A stretch of 64,000 nucleotides of DNA, from the NCBI GenBank assembly GCA_963678375.2, contig OY782831.1, positions 310,001-374,000 on the forward strand. The letters are read 5' to 3'. A program made the translations under genes and the position numbers. Source of the stretch: JAEKNW01 sp963678375. Lineage in GTDB: Bacteria > Cloacimonadota > Cloacimonadia > Cloacimonadales > JAFGVF01. Below, in pieces: positions 44,136 through 52,860 of this stretch. Numbering within the stretch: position 1 is the first letter of the stretch; every line of letters starts with the position of its first letter. The notes below the pieces were generated by a model. That model saw nothing but the letters and a program-made list of their open reading frames with translations, did no database searches and had not been told where the DNA came from.

Positions 44136-45371
44136 TTAGAAAGCCTCCGCAGACTCTTTTAATTTTTCAGCAGTCTTTCTACCGATGTTTCCTAAGTTAC
44201 ATAATTCATCTACAGTTGCTAGATAAATATCTTGGACAGAAGTATAACCATGCGACTTTAAGATTTGAGCTGTATTTGGTGTTACACCGTCTAGCTCCGT
44301 AACATGATTAGTAATTCTTCTCTCTTCAGCTAACTTTGAATTATACTCTTCTTTTGTAAATATATCAATATTATAATTAGTTAACTTGGCAGCTAATCTA
44401 ACATTTTTTCCTTTCTTACCAATAGCTAGGTTTTTATTTTTCTCTTTAACAATTACTCTAGCAAATTTTCCTCTTTCAGAAATAATAACACGTTCTACTA
44501 AATCCTTGCCGATAGCATTTGCTACATACTCATCGCTATTAGGATTAGAAACAACTATATCTATCTGCTCACCATGGAGTTCTTTTCTAATAGAGTCTAT
44601 TCTTAGGCCTTTAGTACCTAAGCAAGAACCAGCAGCATCAATATGGTCTTTTTCGGTATAGACTTCTACTTTTGTTCTAATTCCTGGTTCTCTAACAATT
44701 TTTTTAATTATAATATCACCATTGAAAATTTCTGGTATTTCATTTTCAAATAATTTTTTAACAAACTCAGGGTTAGTTCTTGAAAGAATGATAGTAACAC
44801 CTGATTCTTTTCTGCGAATATTAGTAACATAAGCCTTGATAATATCACCCTGCTTGTAATATTCTTCTTCGATTTGCTCTTCAGGTGGAAGTAAGGCTGT
44901 AGTATAGCCAATATCTACTTTTATACCACCGAAACCTTCTGATTTAACTTTACCAGTAACAATAGTATGCTTCTGGTTTTCAAAATGGAGAGATGTTTTA
45001 TTGGCATCTTCACTTTTAATCCTCTCCTGAATAGCCTTTTTAGCATTCTTAATAATTTTTGGGCCAAATTCATGGAAGTGCATTTTAACTTCTACAGCAT
45101 CACCAAGTTCAATACCTTTACCATATTGCTTCTTTGCTTCAGCTAAAGAAATCTCACCTAGTTCAGAATCCATTGGAACAACTATCTTCTTAAAGGTTGC
45201 GTAAATATCATTTGTTGCAAAGTCAAGATGAATCTTTAACTCATTTTCAGGTGATAGCTTTTTAGAGATTGTAGAATACAAACTCTCTTTAATTATTTCG
45301 GTAAGCATCTCTTTATCGAGTTGCTTAAAATTGGCCAATTGATTCAATACTACTAATATGTTAGAACTCAT
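44136..45371 (-). CDS. nusA: Transcription termination/antitermination factor NusA
   Basis: A 411-residue RNA polymerase-associated factor. The order is: N-terminal polymerase-binding domain (1-130, 'NQLANFKQLDKEMLTEIIKE'), S1 domain (about 135-200, 'VTGKVKSEGFGGIKVDIGY'), KH1 ('EPGIRTKVEVYT..CLGTKGLRIDSIRKEL'), KH2 ('VKEKNKNLAIGKKGKNVRLAAKLT') and a C-terminal helix-hairpin-helix ('TVDELCNLGNIGRKTAEKL'). The ATG at 45371 with AGGAG is preferred to the longer frame. It starts one base after the rimP stop. Confidence 0.96.
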   Translation of the reverse strand: MSSNILVVLNQLANFKQLDKEMLTEIIKESLYSTISKKLSPENELKIHLDFATNDIYATFKKIVVPMDSELGEISLAEAKKQYGKGIELGDAVEVKMHFHEFGPKIIKNAKKAIQERIKSEDANKTSLHFENQKHTIVTGKVKSEGFGGIKVDIGYTTALLPPEEQIEEEYYKQGDIIKAYVTNIRRKESGVTIILSRTNPEFVKKLFENEIPEIFNGDIIIKKIVREPGIRTKVEVYTEKDHIDAAGSCLGTKGLRIDSIRKELHGEQIDIVVSNPNSDEYVANAIGKDLVERVIISERGKFARVIVKEKNKNLAIGKKGKNVRLAAKLTNYNIDIFTKEEYNSKLAEERRITNHVTELDGVTPNTAQILKSHGYTSVQDIYLATVDELCNLGNIGRKTAEKLKESAEAF

Positions 45372-45372
45372 C

Positions 45373-45849
45373 TTATCTCTCCTTCTCATCTGAAAAGTCA
45401 AATATTGTTCTTGCTTTTTTTATTGAAGTAAAAGGTATTACAACCTCTTCTTCATTTTTTTGAACAATTTTGATAGCTTGTGGGGTTACTTCTGTTAAGG
45501 TGCCTTCAATAACTATTCTATTTTCTTCAGCTTGATATTTCACCTTAACCTTTTCATTAATAGCACTTGCGTAGTGTTTTTTATACTTTAAATCTCTCTC
45601 TAATCCAGGTGAAGATACTTCTAATGTATACTTCTTCTTATAAACATCTAGTAGCTCTAACTCTGAACCAGCTAATCTGTTTACAGCTATACAATCTTCA
45701 ACAGCTACTCCACCAATCTTAGTTATATATATTAATGCTACTAAACCATGATTAGTCTGCTTTTCCTCGACATCATATAAAGCCACACCAGCTTCTTTAG
45801 CAGCTCTTTTAGCAACATCTTCTAATACTTTTTCTCTTTCACTTATCAT
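45373..45849 (-). CDS. rimP: Ribosome maturation factor RimP
   Basis: A 158-residue factor for 30S assembly. It has 'AAKEAGVALYDVEEKQTNHG', 'LIYITKIGGVAVEDCIAVNRL', and the hallmark YTLEVSSPGLERDLKYKKHY. It is first of the nusA-infB operon, as in many bacteria. An in-frame GTG one codon earlier is a possible start; AAAGG could serve either. A terminator-like hairpin ends about 22 nt before this gene, leaving no room for a promoter after it. Confidence 0.93.
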   Translation of the reverse strand: MISEREKVLEDVAKRAAKEAGVALYDVEEKQTNHGLVALIYITKIGGVAVEDCIAVNRLAGSELELLDVYKKKYTLEVSSPGLERDLKYKKHYASAINEKVKVKYQAEENRIVIEGTLTEVTPQAIKIVQKNEEEVVIPFTSIKKARTIFDFSDEKER

Positions 45850-45867
45850 CACTATACACCTTTAATA

Positions 45868-45907
45868 ATAAATTAAAAACCACTGTTAGCATTTCGTCAC
45901 AGTGGTT
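45868..45907 (-). terminator. Terminator-like hairpin in the rimP-nusA leader (possible attenuator)
   Basis: A perfect 9-bp stem AACCACTGT/ACAGTGGTT (45878-45907) is followed on the minus strand by a U-rich tract (TTTTTAATTTATT). It is about 300 bp past the upstream beta-helix gene and ends about 20 nt before rimP. It could be a simple terminator, but its position means that rimP transcripts probably cross it. Confidence 0.75.
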
Positions 45908-45978
45908 AGACTTCTCATAAAATCATTTATGTCAATATTTTATCTGTTTTTTTATTCTATTTTATTCATACTTTTACA

Positions 45979-46006
45979 GTTTTATTTTATTCTTCTCAGT
46001 TGTCAA
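45979..46006 (-). promoter_or_regulatory. Candidate promoter for the rimP-nusA-infB operon
   Basis: A consensus -35 TTGACA (46006-46001) is followed after 16 bp by TAAAAC, a weak -10. It lies upstream of the hairpin. The surrounding 45850-46206 region is otherwise non-coding and holds one palindromic element (46173-46200). Confidence 0.25.
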
Positions 46007-46172
46007 GATGTTCTTTATTTTTTTTAGTTATTGACCTTTGTAGGGATTAATGAAGATTTGCTACATCCCTAATGAAAACTAACTTCTTAAGTATTTCATA
46101 ATTTTTCTCTCTAATATTTTAAAAACTCTTCACTGAGAAAACCCTCATCCTTTAAGGCATAAACAAAGAAAT

Positions 46173-46200
46173 GCCAGCAAGAATGCTGGCGTTCCCAGTA
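46173..46200 (+). repeat. REP-like palindrome with a different stem
   Basis: The hairpin GCCAGCA-AGAA-TGCTGGC (7-4-7) is followed by GTTCCCAGTA. The layout and flank match the elements at 28308-28637 and 59565-59841 (7-4-7 hairpin, then ACTCCCAGTT), but the stem sequence differs. It lies 6 bp after the stop of the beta-helix gene. Confidence 0.75.
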
Positions 46201-46206
46201 AAACCT

Positions 46207-48663
46207 CTACTTCATCACACAAGCCTTTGTAAGCACAGAATGGCCATTACCATCACCAGCTTTAATTAAATATATTCCACTAGAAACATTTTTGCCTCTA
46301 TTATTCTTTAGGTCCCAGTGTAAACTATAGGTTGGATTATCAGCTTTTAAATTATTATAAAAACTCTGACCTACTCTTAAATCTCTTACTTTCTGGCCCT
46401 TTATATTATATACTCCCACTTTGATATTTTTTGCTTTAGCTCCTGGCAAAGTAAATTCTATAGTGGTTACTCCTTTTAAGCCATTATTAAGCTGAGCTGG
46501 ATTAGGATAGATCATGATATTATTTTGCACAGCTTCTATTTCATGATTATCATTATTAGCTACAGGACTTCCATATTCGAAACAACCTAAGTCCACAGCT
46601 GAGCCATAGACTCTTTCACAACCATTTAAATCCATAGCAGTCATATAAAAGCCTGTTGTATCAGGTATTCCTGCATCTATACAAGGTGAGTCTTCAGCTA
46701 AGAAATAAGATGACCATAAGCTTTCATCACCTCCTACAAAACCAGGATCTTCATCAAGCATATTATCCCCCCAATTAAGAATCCATTCCCCATCATAATC
46801 AGTTACTAAAGCATCTAATCCACCCCTAACTAAGCTGTAATCTATATCAAGGGCTGAAATCCCTGGAGTGGGAGGCTCACTAGCTCCGAGCAGATAAATC
46901 TCGCAGGGAGTATTGGGATTATCAAAAATTGAGTTGCGAATTTGCACATCTCCTCTAACACCCAATATTGGCCAGTTATTTGTATTATTAACTAAGGTCA
47001 TATTATTAACCTTCATTTGAGGTAAGTGTTCTCCAGTAAAACCAATTGTTGTAAAATTCCAATCTAAAGGAGTATAAGAACAATTTGCTACTAATAGATT
47101 ATTAACTGTTGCAAAATCATTACTTTCATTTTCACTTGCATCACTACCATACTGAAAAGCTCTTCCTCCAGGAATAACAGAGTTAGTTACTGCAATATTT
47201 GAGATTCTATAACTGCCTTTATCAAAAGCTATTGGTATAGAGCCAGGCTGACCCTCTACCTCCATTGTAACATTAAGACTATCTGCCCAAACATTATGCA
47301 TAATTCCTTGGCTTTCAGCTATTATAAATCCATTATAGTTATAATTTTTTAACTTGATATCTTCTAGCAATATACTATTTGAATAAAAGATAACAAAAAC
47401 ACCATCAGTATGGATATTCTCAACATTAAGATCTTTCATTTCTAAACTCTCAACATTGTTTGCCCTTACAATCCCAGCCCAGCCTGCTCTTGAATATAAA
47501 TTCTTACAGCTAAAACCTGATATTGAAATATCACTGTTATCTTCAAGATAGAAAAAATTACAAATCTGATTTTCTCCGTCTAAGATTGTATCAACTGAGC
47601 CAGCTCCGACAAGTTTGGTCCCGCTATCCATACTGATTGGAAATATCTCTCCAGTGGTATCAGGAGAGTATAATCCTGGAGCTACATGAACAATATTATA
47701 ATCTCCATTTCCACGAGCTTTTAATAATGAGCTTGCTTTAGAAATTGTCTTTAGTGCTTGAGCTGGACTCAAGCCTGAGTTATTATCATTGCCAGATGGA
47801 GAAACATAAAGATCTGCTTCTATCCTCTCATAGACATATTCATTATAAGTTAACTCTCCATCCCATTCTATTACATCTGAAACATAATAGTAGTGAGAGA
47901 AATCATCTTCAGGAGCTACTGATATTTTATCAAAATAGAGTCCGTTTAAATAAGCAGGATTACTATTTACAGGTTCAATATAAACATCTCTGCCCTTACC
48001 GGCACTGTTATTATAAACAGAAGAAGGATATGCTTGAGATAATTCTAATTGGTAATTTATTCCCACACTATAGATACCTCCACCTTTTTTACCCCCATTA
48101 TTGTTAAATATCTCACACCCAATTATCATTGTATTAGACTCATACAAATATAACCCTCCTCCCTTTGAAGCATTATTATTAAATATTTTACAATACTCAA
48201 TTGAAGAAAAGTTTAGATTTTCAAAACTGCACCCTCTAAAGGCTATGCCTCCTCCAATATAATTCCTACCTTCATTTTCATTATGATGATCTTTTAATGT
48301 ATTTCCATTTGTTATTGAGAAACCAGAAATTTTTACTACTCCATAAGGTGGTAAATATATATCATGATAAGCTGAAAGTACGGTATCCTCATCATTCCCG
48401 TCAATGATAGTTGAGTCTATATAAGCTTCATCACCTGATGTTAGAAATAGAGACCCAAGAGTAAGACTTTTCTCTAAAACTTCAACATTTTCAATATACC
48501 TTCCTGGGTGAACTAAAACTGTGTCATAATCTACTGCTGCATCTACGGCAGATTGGATAGTGTTGTAAGTAAAATCTTGGTTTAAGCCAACTTCTAAGAC
48601 TGTAGCACTTAATCCTATACACAGGACGAGTAATGTTATAATCAATATATTTGCTTTATACAT
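46207..48663 (-). CDS. Exported right-handed beta-helix protein, paralog 1
   Basis: An 818-residue secreted protein. The signal peptide is 1-19. Parallel beta-helix (pectin-lyase-like) repeats follow, with 'YNTIQSAVDAAVDYDTVLVHPGRY', 'GGGIAFRGCSFENLNFSSIEYC' and 'NNNASKGGGLYLYESNTMIIGCEIFNNNGGKKGGGIY'. A second helix (about 285-650) begins 'DLYVSPSGNDNNSGLSP', a DUF1565-type start. The end is a sorting domain (MIYPNPAQLNNG, 'VGVYNIKGQKVRDLRVGQ', 'NVSSGIYLIKAG'). No lyase catalytic residues are evident, so it is probably a surface adhesin or carbohydrate-binding protein. It lies 7 bp downstream of a closely related paralog. Confidence 0.85.
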   Translation of the reverse strand: MYKANILIITLLVLCIGLSATVLEVGLNQDFTYNTIQSAVDAAVDYDTVLVHPGRYIENVEVLEKSLTLGSLFLTSGDEAYIDSTIIDGNDEDTVLSAYHDIYLPPYGVVKISGFSITNGNTLKDHHNENEGRNYIGGGIAFRGCSFENLNFSSIEYCKIFNNNASKGGGLYLYESNTMIIGCEIFNNNGGKKGGGIYSVGINYQLELSQAYPSSVYNNSAGKGRDVYIEPVNSNPAYLNGLYFDKISVAPEDDFSHYYYVSDVIEWDGELTYNEYVYERIEADLYVSPSGNDNNSGLSPAQALKTISKASSLLKARGNGDYNIVHVAPGLYSPDTTGEIFPISMDSGTKLVGAGSVDTILDGENQICNFFYLEDNSDISISGFSCKNLYSRAGWAGIVRANNVESLEMKDLNVENIHTDGVFVIFYSNSILLEDIKLKNYNYNGFIIAESQGIMHNVWADSLNVTMEVEGQPGSIPIAFDKGSYRISNIAVTNSVIPGGRAFQYGSDASENESNDFATVNNLLVANCSYTPLDWNFTTIGFTGEHLPQMKVNNMTLVNNTNNWPILGVRGDVQIRNSIFDNPNTPCEIYLLGASEPPTPGISALDIDYSLVRGGLDALVTDYDGEWILNWGDNMLDEDPGFVGGDESLWSSYFLAEDSPCIDAGIPDTTGFYMTAMDLNGCERVYGSAVDLGCFEYGSPVANNDNHEIEAVQNNIMIYPNPAQLNNGLKGVTTIEFTLPGAKAKNIKVGVYNIKGQKVRDLRVGQSFYNNLKADNPTYSLHWDLKNNRGKNVSSGIYLIKAGDGNGHSVLTKACVMK

Positions 48664-48670
48664 AAATCCT

Positions 48671-51118
48671 CTACTTCATCACACAAGCCTTTGTAAGCAC
48701 AGAATGGCCATTACCATCACCAGCTTTAATTAAATATATTCCACTAGAAACATTTTTGCCTCTATTATTCTTTAGGTCCCAGTGTAAACTATAAGTTGGG
48801 TCATCTACTCTCAAGTTATTATAAAAACTTTGACCTACTTTAAAATCTCTTACTTTCTGGCCCTTTATATTATATACTCCCACTTTGATATTTTTTGCTT
48901 TAGCTCCCGGCAAAGTAAATTCTATAGTGGTTACTCCTTTTAAGCCATTATTAAGCTGAGCTGGATTAGGATAAATCATAATCTTATTTTTCACTGCTTC
49001 TATTTCATGATTATCACTATTAGCTACTGGAGAACCATATTCAAAACAACCTAAGTCCACAGCTGAACCATAAACTCTTTCACAACCATTTAAATCCATA
49101 GCAGTCATATAAAAGCCTGTTGTATCAGGTGTTCCTGCATCAATACAAGGTGAATCTTCAGCTAAGAAATAAGATGACCATAAGCTTTCATCACCTCCTA
49201 CAAAACCAGGATCTTCATCAAGCATATTATCCCCCCAAACAAGTGCCCATTCCTCATCATAATCAGTTACTAGTGCATCGATACCACCCCTGACTAAAGA
49301 GTAATCTATATCAAGGGCTGAGACACCAGGTGTTGGTACTTCAGCTGGGTCCATCAGATAAATTTCGCAGGGAGTATTGGGATTATCAAAAATTGAGTTG
49401 CGAATTTTTACATCTCCTCGGATTACTAGAGCTGGCCAATTATTGGTATTATTAACTATGGTCATATTATTTACTTTCATTTGAGCTATGTTCTCTCCAA
49501 TAAATCCTACGGTAGTTGAATTCCAGTCTAATGGAATATAAGAACAGTTGGCCACTAATAGGTTATTTATTGTGACAAAATCATCATCACTTAATGCATT
49601 TCCATACTGAAAAGCTCTTCCTCCAGGAATAACAGAATTAGTTATGGCAATATTGGATATCCGATAACTTCCCATATCTATAAAAATTGGCATAGATGCC
49701 CCTTGTCCTTCTACTTCTAAAGTAACATTGAGACTATCGGCCCAAACATTATGAATAATCCCTTGAGATGCTGCTATAGCGAACCCATTATAATTGTAGT
49801 TTTTTAGTAAAATATCTTCAAGCAATATTTTATTTGAATAAAATATAGAAAAGGCACCATCAGTATGAATATTCTCAACATTAAGATCTTTCATCTCTAA
49901 ACTCTCAACATTATTAGATCTTACCACTCCTGCCCATCCTGCTCTTGAATATAAGTTCTTACAGCTAAAACCTGATACTGAAATATCACTGTTATCTTCA
50001 AGATAGAAAAAATTACAAATCTGATTTTCTCCATCTAAGATTGTATCAACAGAGCCAGCACCGACAAGTTTTGTCCCTCTATCCATACTGATTGGGAATA
50101 TCTCTCCAGTGGTATCAGGAGAGTATAATCCTGGAGCGACATAGACAATATTATAATCTCCATTGGCACGAGGTTTTAAAATTGAGCATGCTTTGGAAAT
50201 AGTCTTTAGTCCTTGTACTGGACTTAAGCCTGTGTTATTATCATTGCCAGATGGAGAAACATAAAGATCTGCTTCTATCCTCTCATAGACATATTCATTG
50301 TAAGTTAACTCTCCATCCCATTCTATTACATCTGAAACATAATAGTAGTGAGAGAAATCCCCTTCAGGAGCAACTGATATCTTATCAAAATAAAGTCCGT
50401 TTAAATAAGCAGGATTACTATTTATAGGTTCTATATAAACATCTCTACCCTTACCAGCACTGTTATTATAAACAGAAGAAGGATATGTTTGAGATAATTC
50501 TAATTGGTAATTTATTCCCACACTATAGATACCTCCACCTTTTTTACCCCCATTATTGTTAAATATCTCACACCCAATTATCATTGTATTAGACTCATAC
50601 AAATATAACCCTCCTCCCTTTGAAGCATTATTATTAAATATTTTACAATACTCAATTGAAGAAAAGTTTAGATTTTCAAAACTGCACCCTCTAAAGGCTA
50701 TGCCTCCTCCAATATAATTCCTACCTTCATTTTCATTATGATGATCTTTTAATGTATTTCCATTTGTTATTGAGAAACCAGAAATTTTTACTACTCCATA
50801 AGGTGGTAAATATATATCATGATAAGCTGAAAGTACGGTATCCTCATCATTCCCGTCAATGATAGTTGAGTCTATATAAGCTTCATCACCTGATGTTAGA
50901 AATAGAGACCCAAGAGTAAGACTTTTCTCTAAAACTTCAACATTTTCAATATACCTTCCTGGGTGAACTAAAACTGTGTCATAATCTACCGCTGCATCTA
51001 CGGCAGATTGGATAGTGTTATAAGTAAAATCTTGGCCTAGTCCTACTTCTAATACTGTAGCTGTAATATTAATGCTGGCTATTAGCAATATTAGCATTAA
51101 TATGTTTATTTTATACAT
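48671..51118 (-). CDS. Exported right-handed beta-helix protein, paralog 2
   Basis: An 815-residue tandem duplicate of the gene at 46207-48663. Residues 32 to about 290 differ at only three positions by my reading (Ala/Thr, Val/Ile, Asp/Gly). The signal peptides differ more, the 290-650 region shows many substitutions and small length changes, and the C-terminal 160 residues are again close. Domain layout is identical: signal peptide, beta-helix, DUF1565-type second helix, sorting domain ending TKACVMK. It is separated from paralog 1 by 7 bp and probably co-transcribed with it. Confidence 0.85.
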   Translation of the reverse strand: MYKINILMLILLIASINITATVLEVGLGQDFTYNTIQSAVDAAVDYDTVLVHPGRYIENVEVLEKSLTLGSLFLTSGDEAYIDSTIIDGNDEDTVLSAYHDIYLPPYGVVKISGFSITNGNTLKDHHNENEGRNYIGGGIAFRGCSFENLNFSSIEYCKIFNNNASKGGGLYLYESNTMIIGCEIFNNNGGKKGGGIYSVGINYQLELSQTYPSSVYNNSAGKGRDVYIEPINSNPAYLNGLYFDKISVAPEGDFSHYYYVSDVIEWDGELTYNEYVYERIEADLYVSPSGNDNNTGLSPVQGLKTISKACSILKPRANGDYNIVYVAPGLYSPDTTGEIFPISMDRGTKLVGAGSVDTILDGENQICNFFYLEDNSDISVSGFSCKNLYSRAGWAGVVRSNNVESLEMKDLNVENIHTDGAFSIFYSNKILLEDILLKNYNYNGFAIAASQGIIHNVWADSLNVTLEVEGQGASMPIFIDMGSYRISNIAITNSVIPGGRAFQYGNALSDDDFVTINNLLVANCSYIPLDWNSTTVGFIGENIAQMKVNNMTIVNNTNNWPALVIRGDVKIRNSIFDNPNTPCEIYLMDPAEVPTPGVSALDIDYSLVRGGIDALVTDYDEEWALVWGDNMLDEDPGFVGGDESLWSSYFLAEDSPCIDAGTPDTTGFYMTAMDLNGCERVYGSAVDLGCFEYGSPVANSDNHEIEAVKNKIMIYPNPAQLNNGLKGVTTIEFTLPGAKAKNIKVGVYNIKGQKVRDFKVGQSFYNNLRVDDPTYSLHWDLKNNRGKNVSSGIYLIKAGDGNGHSVLTKACVMK

Positions 51119-51183
51119 AAGATCTCCTATTTACTAAAATGAATACAGAGAGAGGCTATCCTCCCTCTGTATAATACTATTGA

Positions 51184-51381
51184 TTAACTACTTTTTCTGT
51201 CAACTATTTCATGTGAAAAATACTCATTATCGATACCTGTAGGTATTTGACTATAATCTTCACAATTATCAGAATCATAATAACTATTAAGATTCATTTC
51301 TTGAACCAAGTTAGGATAATCTGTTGCGAAAATACTGCATACGATTATACTAACAACAATAAGAATCATTACTTTCTTCAT
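51184..51381 (-). CDS. Small secreted peptide (65 residues)
   Basis: A short protein with a clear signal peptide (MKKVMILIVVSIIVCSIFA) and a mature part of about 46 residues rich in Asn, Asp, Tyr and Ser ('TDYPNLVQEMNLNSYYDSDN'), with one Cys. AAAGGAG lies before the ATG. I recognise no family. It precedes the two beta-helix genes on the same strand with a 65-bp gap and follows a second small secreted ORF. The cluster may be one transcription unit divergent from the ECF sigma gene. Confidence 0.65.
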   Translation of the reverse strand: MKKVMILIVVSIIVCSIFATDYPNLVQEMNLNSYYDSDNCEDYSQIPTGIDNEYFSHEIVDRKSS

Positions 51382-51410
51382 TTTTTTCTCCTTTCTTTTA
51401 AAAACTAGTA

Positions 51411-51602
51411 TTATAGCTTATCGATTATAACAGTTTCACATTTAACAATTATAACTGTATAATCATCATCATCAGATACTATGGTATATTCAAGCCCTTG
51501 AATCTCTTCCCAGGTTACAACTCTCAATCCTTCATAATTTTCTTGACTGAATATCGGACAAAAGAATAAAATAATAATAAGAAAAATTAATTTAAATTTT
51601 AT
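51411..51602 (-). CDS. Small secreted peptide with no ATG/GTG/TTG start (AUA at the expected position)
   Basis: A 63-codon open frame encodes KFKLIFLIIILFFCPIFS and then 'QENYEGLRVVTWEEIQGLEY..IVSDDDDYTVIIVKCETVII', a convincing signal peptide and short mature part. The codon at the expected start is ATA, seven bases after a good GAGAGG ribosome site, with a stop two codons further upstream. The first TTG lies past the signal peptide. It may be a gene with AUA initiation, a gene inactivated by one ATG-to-ATA change, or a sequence error. It is 29 bp upstream of the 65-residue peptide gene. Confidence 0.5.
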   Translation of the reverse strand: MKFKLIFLIIILFFCPIFSQENYEGLRVVTWEEIQGLEYTIVSDDDDYTVIIVKCETVIIDKL

Positions 51603-51702
51603 TTTTTATACCTCTCTATAATAATAGACGAAAAAAATGGCTAAAAAATGTCTACTTTGATTTAATATTAACTCTTGCATAATGTTATAAAGGAACAGCG
51701 TT

Positions 51703-52656
51703 ATGGACGAACTTATCAAGATTTGTTTTGAGAAAGCTAAATACATAGCTATGAAGTATGTTAAGGATGTTGATATTGCTGAAGATATCGCCCAATTAGC
51801 ATCTATTCAGCTATACTTAAACAAGGACAAGATAGATAATTCAAAAGTTAACAGTTGGTTATTTACAGTTACTCATAACCTTTGTATGGACTTTTACAAA
51901 AAGAAAAAGAATAATAGAGAGATTTTAGTTGATCCTTTAGAGTTAAGCCAACATTACTCCTATGAAAAAAATAAGATTCACGAGGAATTAGATATTGATG
52001 CTTATGATTTTATTTCGGCTTCAGATAAAAAGATATTAAAGAAATACTACAACGAAAATGTCCCTCTAGCAAAACTAGCTCAGGATTTCAAAATTAAATC
52101 ATCTTGTCTTAAATCAAGAATCTACTCCTTGTCCAATGAAATTAAATTGTTCCATTTGATAACGAGTGACGTTATCTGCTTTAAACCTATTCCTGCCACA
52201 AAGTTAACTAAAAACTTAAACAAATTCATTTCTGTGCTTCTGAAAGCATTAAGGAACAATGACCTCGGTTCAATGAAAAGATATTGTAAAGATGCTATTA
52301 TTCATCAATCAATAGCCAAGATAAAAATAAAATCCTATGAAACTTGCAAAATTCAGATTGATGGAGTCAATGAATATCGACTAATTATTGCTTATTTGGA
52401 TTTTCAATCTAAGATTGGGATATTTGATATTCGCTTTCTAATAACAGATTCAAGGAATATTCAAGTAGTGGAGATGCCAATTTTCCATAAACAAGTACTT
52501 ATAATTGATAAAAAATATATAGACCCTAAAAATGCAGAAAAAGAATTACTTACGCGTAAGGGTCTTTATAATAATAAGCTTGGTTCGGTTGAAGAGATGA
52601 AGGAAAAAAGAATTGTCAGAGTCATTCAGACAAGAGGTGATATTGATGAGAAATAG
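51703..52656 (+). CDS. ECF-type sigma factor with long C-terminal extension
   Basis: A 317-residue sigma-70 family protein. Region 2 is about residues 5-70 ('AKYIAMKYVKDVDIAEDIAQLASIQLYL..VNSWLFTVTHNLCMDFYKKKK'), and region 4 is about 100-150 ('DAYDFISASDKKILKKYYNENVPLAKLAQDFKIKSSCLKSRIYSL'). A further 165 residues are not part of the basic ECF unit. They include 'LLKALRNNDLGSMKRYCKDAII' and beta strands, which suggests an NTF2/SnoaL-like domain as in some ECF groups, though I am not sure. Start has AAGGA. It is transcribed divergently from the secreted peptides and beta-helix genes, which are plausible targets. Confidence 0.8.
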   Translation: MDELIKICFEKAKYIAMKYVKDVDIAEDIAQLASIQLYLNKDKIDNSKVNSWLFTVTHNLCMDFYKKKKNNREILVDPLELSQHYSYEKNKIHEELDIDAYDFISASDKKILKKYYNENVPLAKLAQDFKIKSSCLKSRIYSLSNEIKLFHLITSDVICFKPIPATKLTKNLNKFISVLLKALRNNDLGSMKRYCKDAIIHQSIAKIKIKSYETCKIQIDGVNEYRLIIAYLDFQSKIGIFDIRFLITDSRNIQVVEMPIFHKQVLIIDKKYIDPKNAEKELLTRKGLYNNKLGSVEEMKEKRIVRVIQTRGDIDEK

Positions 52657-52750
52657 TGGAATTATTATAGACAGGGAGACTATAAAGCAGATTTCCAAGA
52701 AGGATATTGTAGGTGCTAGAATTAACCCTTTTCAAGAGCAACTCCTTTGA
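52646..52750 (+). CDS. 34-codon ORF overlapping the sigma factor stop
   Basis: The ATG at 52646 lies 11 bp inside the end of the sigma gene, after GAGGTGAT, one of the strongest ribosome sites in the window. The peptide is MRNSGIIIDRETIKQISKKD followed by IVGARINPFQEQLL. It has no membrane segment. Coupled small proteins downstream of ECF genes are often regulators, but this one is shorter than known anti-sigma factors, so no function is assigned. Confidence 0.45.
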   Translation: MRNSGIIIDRETIKQISKKDIVGARINPFQEQLL

Positions 52751-52860
52751 AAACATTTAACTTTTGCAAATGTAAGAGAGAAATAACTAATACAGGCAAG
52801 AGTGCTGGTAAACCGACAGAAAAGCTTGCAAAAACTAGTAATAAAATAAAGGAAGTAATT

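Noticed and set aside
47745..48107. 120-codon plus-strand ORF
   Set aside because: It is antisense to the beta-helix gene, His/Leu/Tyr-rich from reversed codons, with no ribosome site; a shadow frame.
51603..51702. ECF autoregulated promoter in the divergent spacer
   Set aside because: I saw short direct repeats and a weak TTGATT/TAATGT pair, but no repeated -35/-10 pair shared by both sides, so I do not claim a promoter.
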